Positions 1-6,470 of a DNA stretch of 64,000 nucleotides are shown in pieces. The stretch is from Gordonia sputi NBRC 100414 (GTDB lineage Bacteria; Actinomycetota; Actinomycetes; Mycobacteriales; Mycobacteriaceae). Under the pieces are notes generated by a model. It was given only the letters and a program-made list of their open reading frames with translations. It was not told where the DNA came from and made no database searches. The stretch covers positions 16,463-80,462 of the forward strand of contig NZ_BAFC01000127.1 in the NCBI RefSeq assembly GCF_000248055.1. Direction: 5' to 3'. The translations under genes were made by a program, and so were the position numbers. Positions within the stretch are counted from its first letter, which is position 1; every line of letters begins with the position of its first letter.

Positions 1-117
1 TGATGCCGACCCACTCGATGACGAATCCGAGTCGGTGGACTTACTGCTACATGCCGAAACGGCGAGCACAGCGGCCAGCGTCGCCCCTAGCGCTGCGGTC
101 GTCACGCGACGATGCAT
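1..117 (-). CDS. Lipoprotein N-terminus, probably a secreted substrate-binding protein (partial)
   Basis: Only the first 39 codons are present; the gene continues past the left edge. The ATG at 115-117 follows a GAGAGG ribosome-binding site. The peptide begins M-H-R-R, has a hydrophobic Ala/Leu/Val stretch and then the lipobox V-S-A-C followed by a Ser/Asp/Thr-rich linker. This is a textbook Sec lipoprotein signal, with the Cys at residue 23 as lipid anchor. The product should therefore sit on the outer face of the membrane. The next gene, pdtaR, lies 167 bases upstream on the same strand. A branched-chain amino acid or other ABC solute-binding protein would fit this neighbourhood, but too little is present to decide. 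Confidence 0.7.
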   Translation of the reverse strand, partial: MHRRVTTAALGATLAAVLAVSACSSKSTDSDSSSSGSAS

Positions 118-284
118 CTTTACTACCTCTCGTCCAGCCACCCGACCCCCTGTGGCCGGGAGGTCTACTGAGGAGACCTTGAGAAAACATAGACCGAGAT
201 ACGAGATCGCGTGCGGCAATGAAAGAGAAATCCGCTAGTCACCGTCGACGCGTTTTCACAGATTTAACGCGGCCGACTTGAGGG

Positions 285-908
285 TCAGTCTGTGGGTCCC
301 AACGTTTCGACGACGACCTGCGCGACGGCCTTCATCGTGGTACGGCGATCCATCGCCGCGCGCTGAATCCACTTGAACGCCTCTGGTTCTGACAATGACT
401 GCTTCTCCATGAGCAAACCCTTCGCGCGCTCGACCAGTTTTCGCGTTTCGAGTCGGTCCTGCATTGTCGCAACTTCTTTTTCGAGCATCTTCAGTTCGTG
501 ATAGCGACTTACAGCAACCTCCATGGCTGGAACAAGATCGGCTTTGGAGAACGGTTTCACCAAGTACGCCATCGCGCCGGCATCCCGAGCTCTCTCGATG
601 AAGTCGCGCTGACTGAAGGCCGTCAACATCACCACGGGCGCCAACCGCTTCTGTGCGATCTCGGTGGCGGCGTCGATCCCGTCGCGCACCGGCATCTTGA
701 TATCCATGATGACGAGATCAGGCGAGAGCTTCTCGGTGAGATCGACAGCCGCCTGCCCGTTGGGCGCCTCGCCCACCACGTCGTAGCCCTCCTCGCGCAG
801 CATCTCGATGAGGTCCATCCGGATCAGCGAGTCGTCCTCGGCGACGAGCACCTTGTGTGCAGTCTGCTTGTCCTCGGCCTGGGCCGGAACATTCTCAACC
901 ACAGTCAC
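285..908 (-). CDS. pdtaR: ANTAR-domain response regulator PdtaR
   Basis: Response regulator of the PdtaS-PdtaR two-component system, acting in the cytoplasm as an RNA-binding antiterminator. The N-terminal receiver domain spans about residues 17-130, with acidic residues in VAEDDSLIRMD, the phospho-acceptor in DLVIMDIKMP, and the conserved T and K in MLTAFS and YLVKPF. A short coiled linker leads to the C-terminal ANTAR domain (about 145-200: RLETRKLVERAKGLLM ... EAFKWIQRAAMD). I chose the GTG at 906-908 because GGAGGAGGG lies six bases before it; the 207 residues are close to the 205 I recall for the M. tuberculosis protein. An in-frame start 18 codons earlier has no such site. Known homologues bind hairpins in leaders of ethanolamine and PE/PPE genes; targets here are unknown. 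Confidence 0.95.
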   Translation of the reverse strand: MTVVENVPAQAEDKQTAHKVLVAEDDSLIRMDLIEMLREEGYDVVGEAPNGQAAVDLTEKLSPDLVIMDIKMPVRDGIDAATEIAQKRLAPVVMLTAFSQRDFIERARDAGAMAYLVKPFSKADLVPAMEVAVSRYHELKMLEKEVATMQDRLETRKLVERAKGLLMEKQSLSEPEAFKWIQRAAMDRRTTMKAVAQVVVETLGPTD

Positions 909-1061
909 CAATCCCTCCTCCACGTCGAGTTGACCAGAGCGGTCACAACCGGCCGCATCCACACGCTCACGGCCAGCACCAATGCTCCGAAGAGTACCGG
1001 CTCACGCGGCTTCCGGCCGATCATCTACAGTTGTCTGTTGCAGCCGCTCGCGGCGGCAGAT

Positions 1062-1138
1062 GCCCTCGTAGCCCAATTGGCAGAGGCAACGGATTCAAAA
1101 CCCGTCCAGTGTGAGTTCGAGTCTCACCGAGGGCACCA
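1062..1138 (+). tRNA. tRNA-Leu, anticodon CAA
   Basis: The cloverleaf can be drawn by eye. The acceptor stem GCCCTCG pairs with CGAGGGC, followed by discriminator A and an encoded CCA (77 bases in all). The D arm is GCC/GGC with GG in the loop, the anticodon loop is TTCAAAA, and the T arm is GTGAG-TTCGAGT-CTCAC. The anticodon CAA reads UUG (Leu). The variable loop has only about five bases, so it lacks the long arm usual for leucine tRNAs, and the last anticodon-stem pair is an A-C mismatch. The 3' part overlaps the antisense end of the recombinase gene. Confidence 0.9.
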
Positions 1139-2852
1139 AAACGTTCTTACTCGAACCGACACGGAACATGTCGGCGAGCCGGAACCGATGGTTCACCCCA
1201 GATTCCCCGGAACATCCGGGGAGTTTTTGGTTTTTCAGCACGTCAGAGACGCGCAGCGCTTCGACGTCACGAGCCTCTGCGTCGGCACCTTGCCAGCGTG
1301 TGAACGCATGTGCTGCGTCGCGCAACTCGTGGATGGCTGGTGTGAGTTCGTCGGTGACGACGCCATCGTCGTCGAGCCGGAGCTTGCTGAAGCTGGCGGT
1401 GTTGAGGTCGCGTCGTCCATCCTCAGGCGCACGCAGGTAGAGCGACTGCGGGTCGTCGAGCAGGTCGAGGTATTGCTGGAGCTTGCGGGCACCGAGTTCG
1501 AGTTGATCGCTGGTGTCGTCGAGGCCTTGCTGTGCTCGGGTGCGTTCGACATGGATCTTGCGCAGTCGTGCACGGATCTTGTCGGGCGCGAGCTCACCGT
1601 CCGAGGCGAGATCGATCAGTCGCTCCTCCTGCTGGGCGAGCTTGTCGAGCTTCTTGCGGTAGGCGGTGTACAGGTCACGGACACGAGCCTGCGCATCTGC
1701 CATCGCGACGTCGATGGCCTCGCGGATGTAGTCCAGGAACTCCGGTGGCAGTCCGAGCTTGGCGTAGTGGTCGAGGACGTACCACTCGACGTCGAGCACA
1801 GGCAGGTGCGGGAGATCGCATTCACCACGCTGGCGGGCCAGACACAGGTAGTAGGCGTAGTTGCCGCCGTTGCCTTTCGCCTCGGTGTAGACCAGTCGGG
1901 AGGTGCGACCGTTGACGCGGCAGCGCTCGCAGTACAGCAGGCCCTTGAGGTAGTGGTAGAGCACGCGGTCGCGTTGTCCCCGGGCGGAGCGGTCTTCGAT
2001 GACCTTCTGGACGCGATCGAACAGGTCGGCGGGGATGATCGGCTGGTGTCGACCCGGGAAAGTTTCACCCTTGTAGCGGACGATGCCGATGTAGTACGGG
2101 TCGCTCAGCATCCGGTGTAGGTGAGATCGTGACAGCTCCTTTGCACCGCCGCGTCCTTGCGGGCGAGCCCGGAGCCCGAGGTCGGCCATGGTTTCCTGGA
2201 GACGGTCTATCGAATAGTCGCCGGTGGCATACATTTCGAAGGCCCGCTTGATCAGCGGTGCACGCTCCTCGTCGACGGCGATGCCGTTGACCTGCCGCCC
2301 GTCGTGTTCGATGCGCACGTTGCGATAGCCGATCGGAGCGCGGCCGTTGGTGCCGCCCATCTGCGCCTTGTGGTGCATCTTGACCTTGATGTCCTCTCCG
2401 GACATCCGCACCTGGACTTCGTTGATGATGTCGGTGACCGCTTCCATGGCGTCGGCCATGATGCCCTCACCGAAGTCTTCCTTGGCGGAGACGAGCTTGA
2501 CGCCCATCGCTTCGAGCCGTCGCTTGGTGATGACCGCGTCGCCGAGGTTACGGAACGCGCGCGAGCGCATGTAGATGATCACCAGCGAGACATCCGGGTG
2601 TTCGCCGAGGTAGGCGAGCAACTGCTTGAAGACTGGCCGCTTGTCGATGGTCTGCGCCGATGCACCCGGCTCGACGAACTCCTTCTCGATCAGGGCGCCC
2701 ATCCGAGCAGCCTTGGCGTTGTTGGCCTCACGCTGAGTGGCGATCGAGTTGCCCTCGGCGTCGACGTCGGCACCAGTGTCCATCTGCCTCGTGGTCGAGA
2801 CGCGCAGGTACGAGACGGCGATCTGCGGACCGGTCGTGGTGTGGCTTGTCAT
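1095..2852 (-). CDS. Serine recombinase (large serine integrase)
   Basis: Site-specific recombinase expected to integrate and excise the element. The ATG at 2852 follows AAGGAGG at a normal distance; the open frame extends further upstream but without recognisable recombinase sequence. The N-terminal resolvase domain begins AVSYLRVST, with Ser19 as the probable nucleophile, and has conserved arginines around YMRSRAFRN. A recombinase domain follows (GRAPIGYRN ... RSHLHRMLSDPYYIG), then a zinc ribbon (CERC ... CLARQRGEC), then a coiled coil of about 80 residues. It is 585 codons long, near the usual size. It is the second gene of an operon 31 bases after the XRE gene. If the core at 1228-1235 is correct, roughly the last 46 codons are chromosomal DNA, and the final dozen are antisense tRNA-Leu. 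Confidence 0.93.
   Translation of the reverse strand: MTSHTTTGPQIAVSYLRVSTTRQMDTGADVDAEGNSIATQREANNAKAARMGALIEKEFVEPGASAQTIDKRPVFKQLLAYLGEHPDVSLVIIYMRSRAFRNLGDAVITKRRLEAMGVKLVSAKEDFGEGIMADAMEAVTDIINEVQVRMSGEDIKVKMHHKAQMGGTNGRAPIGYRNVRIEHDGRQVNGIAVDEERAPLIKRAFEMYATGDYSIDRLQETMADLGLRARPQGRGGAKELSRSHLHRMLSDPYYIGIVRYKGETFPGRHQPIIPADLFDRVQKVIEDRSARGQRDRVLYHYLKGLLYCERCRVNGRTSRLVYTEAKGNGGNYAYYLCLARQRGECDLPHLPVLDVEWYVLDHYAKLGLPPEFLDYIREAIDVAMADAQARVRDLYTAYRKKLDKLAQQEERLIDLASDGELAPDKIRARLRKIHVERTRAQQGLDDTSDQLELGARKLQQYLDLLDDPQSLYLRAPEDGRRDLNTASFSKLRLDDDGVVTDELTPAIHELRDAAHAFTRWQGADAEARDVEALRVSDVLKNQKLPGCSGESGVNHRFRLADMFRVGSSKNVLVPSVRLELTLDGF
1205..1229 (+). terminator. Rho-independent terminator after tRNA-Leu
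   Basis: A perfect 7-base stem, CCCCGGA (1205-1211) with TCCGGGG (1215-1221), has a 3-base loop and is followed by AGTTTTTGG on the plus strand. It lies 67 bases after the tRNA and reads in its direction. It is also inside the antisense 3' end of the recombinase reading frame, which suggests this stretch is chromosomal rather than part of the element. Confidence 0.75.
1228..1235. other. Candidate attL core TGGTTTTT
   Basis: TGGTTTTT directly follows the tRNA terminator stem and recurs at 24479-24486. Serine integrases need only a short identical core, so an 8-base match is the expected order of length. In DNA of this GC content such an 8-mer is rare, but it overlaps the terminator T-run and the match could be chance. 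Confidence 0.4.
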
Positions 2853-2883
2853 GTCCCTGTTCCTCCTTTCTGCCCGAGATGGG

Positions 2884-3294
2884 TTAGTTGCTGGTCGCCG
2901 GGTCGGTGTCGTATACGGGCTCTGGTGCGAGCTCGGCCGTATTGGTATCCAGTAGGTTTTCGACGTAGCGCTCCAGACGGACGACTGCATCCGGTGGCAG
3001 CTGGCGGATCTTCTCTTCGAGGTCATCGCCGAGCCGTGACAGCGATGCGGGCGTTTTGTAGCCGGCGGCGGCATACATGCTGTATAGCGATAGCCCAAGC
3101 GGTTCAGCGAGTGCTGCAATATGCGCCGGATTAACCTTCAGTACCTGACCTTTCTCCAGCTTGGATATCTGCCCCTGCGCGACGCCGGAGATTTCCGAGA
3201 GGGCGCGGAATGTGAAGCCCGCATTAAGTCGTGCATCGTGAATGAGGCTGCCGAGAGGATTGTCGGCAGCTGTTTGAATAGTATTTCTTGTCAT
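2884..3294 (-). CDS. XRE-family transcriptional regulator
   Basis: Small repressor-type protein of 136 residues. An N-terminal Cro/CI helix-turn-helix (about residues 14-70: LGSLIHDARLNAGFTFRALS, then GVAQGQISKLEKGQ) is followed by a short C-terminal part rich in Leu, Arg and acidic residues that may dimerise. The ATG at 3294 is preferred because GGGAGG lies nine bases before it; an ATG seven codons earlier has no clear site. It is the first gene of an operon with the recombinase, and its promoter carries the motif that is repeated before the transfer operon. By analogy with phage and ICE repressors it probably represses its own operon and mobilisation. The ligand or inducing signal is unknown. 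Confidence 0.85.
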   Translation of the reverse strand: MTRNTIQTAADNPLGSLIHDARLNAGFTFRALSEISGVAQGQISKLEKGQVLKVNPAHIAALAEPLGLSLYSMYAAAGYKTPASLSRLGDDLEEKIRQLPPDAVVRLERYVENLLDTNTAELAPEPVYDTDPATSN

Positions 3295-3322
3295 TGTTGG
3301 ATTCCTCCCATTCATTTCCTAT

Positions 3323-3369
3323 TTTATAGAAATTGTTTCGAAATGGGAATGATGATTGTTCATTCCACA
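3323..3369 (-). promoter_or_regulatory. Promoter and operator region of the XRE-recombinase operon
   Basis: On the minus strand a TATAAA -10 box (3323-3328) lies 17 bases from a CATTCC hexamer (3346-3351). The CATTCC is part of an inverted pair GGAATG-N9-CATTCC (3346-3366). The motif TTTCGAAATGGGAATG covers 3336-3351, and CATTCCACA is at 3361-3369. Both recur at 8880-8971. An operator overlapping the -35 is what an autorepressor would need. Confidence 0.55.
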
Positions 3370-3407
3370 TCGAATTAAGGGGAGTCTTCCCTTGTTGGTG
3401 TTGAATT

Positions 3408-3453
3408 GGCGGGAGCCAGCGAGTCCTTGCGGAACTCGGGGCTGGCTCCCGCC
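3408..3453 (-). terminator. Hairpin terminator after the CopG-like gene
   Basis: A perfect 13-base stem, GGCGGGAGCCAGC (3408-3420) with GCTGGCTCCCGCC (3441-3453), has a 20-base loop that contains a smaller GAGT/ACTC pairing. It lies 21 bases past the stop of the CopG-like gene on the minus strand and is likely the end of the mobilisation operon. There is no long T-run. Confidence 0.6.
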
Positions 3454-3474
3454 GATGATGGACGGCCCGGCGGG

Positions 3475-3753
3475 CTATCCCTTGGTGCCGCGACCACGGG
3501 TGGTCTTCGGCGCTTGCGTTGTGGACGAGCCGAACAGGGCCGAGAGGGCCTGTCGCTGCAGTTCGGCATCCTTCTCAATCTCGGCGCGAAGTTCCTCGGC
3601 CTTGGCGGTGATCGCGGGATCGTTGGCCAGGGTGTCGAGGTGCTTCTCGATGGCGGTGCGAATGGTGTCCGTGACCGTCATGCCGCTGAGCTTCGACAGC
3701 ATGCCGATGCGAGCGTGCAGTTCGTCGTCCAGTCGGACGGCAAGGGTCTTCAT
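3475..3753 (-). CDS. Ribbon-helix-helix (CopG/MetJ-like) DNA-binding protein
   Basis: A 92-residue protein starting MKTLAVRLDDELHARI, the typical strand-helix opening of ribbon-helix-helix repressors, followed by GMTVTDTIRTAIEKHL. The C-terminus is an acidic helix and then a basic tail ending GRGTKG. The ATG at 3753 follows GGAAGGAGG. Family members act as plasmid or transposon copy-control repressors, relaxosome accessory proteins, or antitoxins. No toxin gene is adjacent, so a role in copy control or the relaxosome fits this element better. It lies 143 bases after ardA, in the same direction, and ahead of a strong hairpin. Confidence 0.75.
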   Translation of the reverse strand: MKTLAVRLDDELHARIGMLSKLSGMTVTDTIRTAIEKHLDTLANDPAITAKAEELRAEIEKDAELQRQALSALFGSSTTQAPKTTRGRGTKG

Positions 3754-3896
3754 GACCGTCTCCTCCTTCCTGAGGGTGTTCGTCCGAACGGTTCCGCGCG
3801 GGCGTCGTTCGGCCACTTCCTCGGGGTGGTGCGACCGATGAGGGCGGGATGCCTTCACGATTTCGGCCGCAGGCCCCCGACGAAGGGCCCTCCCGT

Positions 3897-4481
3897 CTAC
3901 GGGATGGTGAAGACGTAGACATGACCGTCGGGCGAGCGTTCGAAGTGCACGTCACCGGACAGCTCGGCGTCGCGGGCGAAGCCGGCGTAGTTGATCGCAA
4001 CGTAGCCGCGTAGCGCATCGGGCACTGCCCGGTCGATTTCGGTTTCAAGCCCGTCGTGCAGCACGTCGCGCGCCCAGTCCTCCGGCGAGTCGTATTCGCC
4101 GCCATAGGAGTCGGTGAACGAATCGAGCATGTCGGGATCGGCATCGTGCAGCTGTGCGTAGGCCGCGAACGCCGGACCGTGCTCGGCGATACCGCGCGCC
4201 ACCCGGGCCACCACGTCGAGCTGCTCGTACTCACCGACCTGGAACGGGCCGAACTCGTCGTAGTCGAAGATGCCGTATTCCTCGGCGTCCGGCTCGTGGC
4301 TGCTGGCCAGGATGCGCCGAACGGCGTCGTGCAGCTCCTCGTCGGTGACGGTGGCATCGAGCCAGTCGCCGTGCAGGCGCCCGGCGTTGTAGTCGGCCAG
4401 GCTGCCGACCCAGATGCGCGGCTGCAGAGTCGGCTGCTGCTCGCGCTCGGGTTGCTGTGGTTGTTGATCTTTCTCATTCAT
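3897..4481 (-). CDS. ardA: Antirestriction protein ArdA
   Basis: DNA-mimic protein that protects incoming element DNA by occupying type I restriction enzymes. The ArdA fold is recognisable from PRIWVGSLADYNAGRLHGDW near residue 21, EYGIFDYDEF, then GEYEQLDVVARVARGIAEHG, and it is strongly acidic throughout, as a DNA mimic should be. It has 194 residues, slightly longer than classical ArdA because of a Gln/Pro/Glu-rich N-terminus. Its ATG overlaps the stop of the methyltransferase by eight bases, so the two are translationally coupled. In mobile elements ardA is usually expressed early on entry; here it is at the far end of the mobilisation operon. Confidence 0.9.
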   Translation of the reverse strand: MNEKDQQPQQPEREQQPTLQPRIWVGSLADYNAGRLHGDWLDATVTDEELHDAVRRILASSHEPDAEEYGIFDYDEFGPFQVGEYEQLDVVARVARGIAEHGPAFAAYAQLHDADPDMLDSFTDSYGGEYDSPEDWARDVLHDGLETEIDRAVPDALRGYVAINYAGFARDAELSGDVHFERSPDGHVYVFTIP

Positions 4482-5499
4482 GGATCACCTCCTTTCGTTT
4501 TCGGGTGGCGCGCTCGCCGTCGATGCGGTCGGTGGCCAGCGCGACGTAGGCGGGGTTGAGTTCGATTCCGAGCCAGTCGCGGCCGAGGGTTTCGGCGGCG
4601 ATGGCGGTGGTGCCGGAGCCGATGAACGGGTCGAGCACCAGGCCCGGTTCGCTCGCCGCGTCGCAGTCGCACATCGCTCGCAGGGCAAGGCGGGTCGCGA
4701 CTGCGCCGAGTCGCCGCACCGGACGTCTGTAGGCGATCCGACACTGGCTGCAGCATCGTTCGGGGCAGCCGGCCTCGACCATCCGCTGTGCCAGGTTGAC
4801 CGGGAAGGTCGCGAAATGCGGGCCGCGGTAGCCGCTGACGGCCAGCCGCCAGACGTCGCCGGGGTTCTTGCCGAGCGGATGGCCGAGCAGTCCAGCGGCA
4901 TGCAGTGCGGCCAGTCCTCGGTCGCCGTCGCTGTTTGGCCCCAGCCAGGCCGGTCGATCCGGCTTCCGCGATGCCGGCCTCGTCGACGCCTTGCGTTTTG
5001 GTGGGCGGCTGACGTGCGGCTCACGAATCGCGTCGAGGTCGAAGAAGTAGGTCGACGATCGGGCGAGTACGTAGATGAACTCGTGCTTGGTGGCGAGCCG
5101 GTCCGCCACGCTGGTCGGGATGGTGTTCGTCTTGGCCCATACGATCTTGTTGCGTACCAGCCAGCCGTCCTTGATCAGCTGCAGCGCCAGACGCTCCGGC
5201 CCGAGCAACAGGCTCTTGCGGCCGGCTCCCTCGGCCGGTTTGGTGCTGTAGCTGTCCCCCAGGTTCAGCCAGATCGTCCCGGTCGGCACGAGCACCCGCC
5301 GCACCTCGGTGAGCAGTGCCCGCAGTCCCGAGACCCATTCGTCGACGTGCGCTTCGAGCCCGAGCTGGTTGTCGTGGTCGTACTTGCGCAGCCGGAAGTA
5401 GGGCGGGCTGGTCACCACGCAGTCGACCGACGCATCCGGCAGCTCCCGGACGCGGTCGAGCGCGTCGCCGACGAGGATCTGGTTGCGAGGCAGGCTCAT
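4474..5499 (-). CDS. Site-specific DNA methyltransferase (orphan)
   Basis: S-adenosylmethionine-dependent DNA methyltransferase of the beta class. The catalytic motif IV is TSPPYFRLRKYD near residue 37, close to the N-terminus, and motif I DPFIGSGTTAIAAETLGRDW is near the C-terminus. SPPY is most often seen in N4-cytosine enzymes, though N6-adenine cannot be excluded. The central part, with four cysteines in two pairs (CCSQC, CDCD), is probably the target-recognition region. ATG 5499 overlaps the previous stop by four bases. It has 341 residues. No partner endonuclease is next to it, so a protective, anti-restriction role beside ArdA is likely. Confidence 0.88.
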   Translation of the reverse strand: MSLPRNQILVGDALDRVRELPDASVDCVVTSPPYFRLRKYDHDNQLGLEAHVDEWVSGLRALLTEVRRVLVPTGTIWLNLGDSYSTKPAEGAGRKSLLLGPERLALQLIKDGWLVRNKIVWAKTNTIPTSVADRLATKHEFIYVLARSSTYFFDLDAIREPHVSRPPKRKASTRPASRKPDRPAWLGPNSDGDRGLAALHAAGLLGHPLGKNPGDVWRLAVSGYRGPHFATFPVNLAQRMVEAGCPERCCSQCRIAYRRPVRRLGAVATRLALRAMCDCDAASEPGLVLDPFIGSGTTAIAAETLGRDWLGIELNPAYVALATDRIDGERATRKRKEVIHE

Positions 5500-6470
5500 G
5501 CCGCACCTCCGGCCAGCACCTGCGCCAGTGTGTTCGGGGTGGCGTAGCGGAACATCGCCGCCGTCAGGCTGTGGCTGCGGTGGACGGCGGCTTCGAGCTT
5601 CACGGCGCGCTCGGCGGTGGTCAGGAGCCAGACCACCAGCGGGAAGCTTCCGCGGCGGTCCTGTTCGGTTCCGCTGCGGCGGTAGTCCTCGTACTGCTGG
5701 CACTTACGGATCAGTGTCGGCAGTGACTCGGTGCCCAGATCGACCTCGATGAAAGTCCGGTCGACGAAGTCCGCTGTCGTGATCTCGGAGTACAGGTCGG
5801 GCTGCAACCACCGACGCTCACCGCTCGGGCCGAGGTACTTGCGCCACGAGGCCGGTTCGACCTCCACGGCGACGTTCTCGATGGCCTCGATGCGACGGTG
5901 CTGATGCAGCAGGACGTGGACATCGGCAACGGCCAGACAGTGGCGCAGGAACCGCTCCGAGGGCTCAGCCGAGCGACGCCGCTTGCCGTCGCCGTAGACG
6001 ATGCGCAGCCCGCTCGCGCTCAGTCGCCAGATGGTTACCCCGCTACCCGAGCCCAGGCCGCCGACCCGTCGATCAAGTGAGCGGATCAGTCCATCACGCT
6101 GGAGTCGGGCGAGCACCCGCCGAGTGACCCGCGATCCGGTCGCTGCCGTTTCATGGTCGACGAAGCAGAAGCGCTGAACCTGGTGGGTGGTCAGGTAGCG
6201 GTGGTCGGCCACCAGCCAGAGGACATCGCGATCGCGGTCCGAGAGTTGATCGGTCAACCGCGCCAGTTGGCGAGCCCCGACCCGGCGACCCGCACCGCGC
6301 GGAGCAACTTCGGACGACGAAGGGACCGAAGTATTCGGCTCCCTAGAACCGGGGCACTCATCGCCGACCTGCGCACTCACCATGTCGTCACCGGAGGCGG
6401 CCGGTACGCCGAGCGGTAGGCCTGCACCCGGGGTGTACCCGCCGGGAGCGGTCGGCTGTGCGGCACTCAT
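5496..6470 (-). CDS. Replication-relaxation family protein
   Basis: Resembles the actinobacterial replication-relaxation family (MobC/relaxosome-like, PF13814 from memory). A disordered N-terminus of about 65 residues is followed by a winged-helix region, LTDQLSDRDRDVLWLVADHR ... VTRRVLARLQRDGLI, and then a domain with DVHVLLHQH and RTFIEVDLGTESLPTL. That last part looks like a degenerate nuclease-type core with conserved acidic residues. Members of this family lie beside VirD4/TraG-like ATPases in integrative elements and plasmids of actinomycetes and probably act at the origin of transfer or replication. It overlaps its neighbours by four bases on both sides, inside the mobilisation operon. 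Confidence 0.8.
   Translation of the reverse strand: MSAAQPTAPGGYTPGAGLPLGVPAASGDDMVSAQVGDECPGSREPNTSVPSSSEVAPRGAGRRVGARQLARLTDQLSDRDRDVLWLVADHRYLTTHQVQRFCFVDHETAATGSRVTRRVLARLQRDGLIRSLDRRVGGLGSGSGVTIWRLSASGLRIVYGDGKRRRSAEPSERFLRHCLAVADVHVLLHQHRRIEAIENVAVEVEPASWRKYLGPSGERRWLQPDLYSEITTADFVDRTFIEVDLGTESLPTLIRKCQQYEDYRRSGTEQDRRGSFPLVVWLLTTAERAVKLEAAVHRSHSLTAAMFRYATPNTLAQVLAGGAA

Noticed and set aside
1095..1140. Functional C-terminal peptide of the recombinase encoded by the tRNA
   Set aside because: The codons are simply antisense tRNA sequence; a functional role is unlikely, although the overlap itself is reported as a finding.
498..2120. Long open frame on the plus strand across pdtaR and the recombinase
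   Set aside because: It lies antisense to two well-supported genes and the translation has no family resemblance; long antisense frames are common at this GC content.
3475..3753. Toxin-antitoxin pair around the ribbon-helix-helix protein
   Set aside because: No toxin-like ORF lies on either side within the expected distance; ArdA and a terminator flank it.
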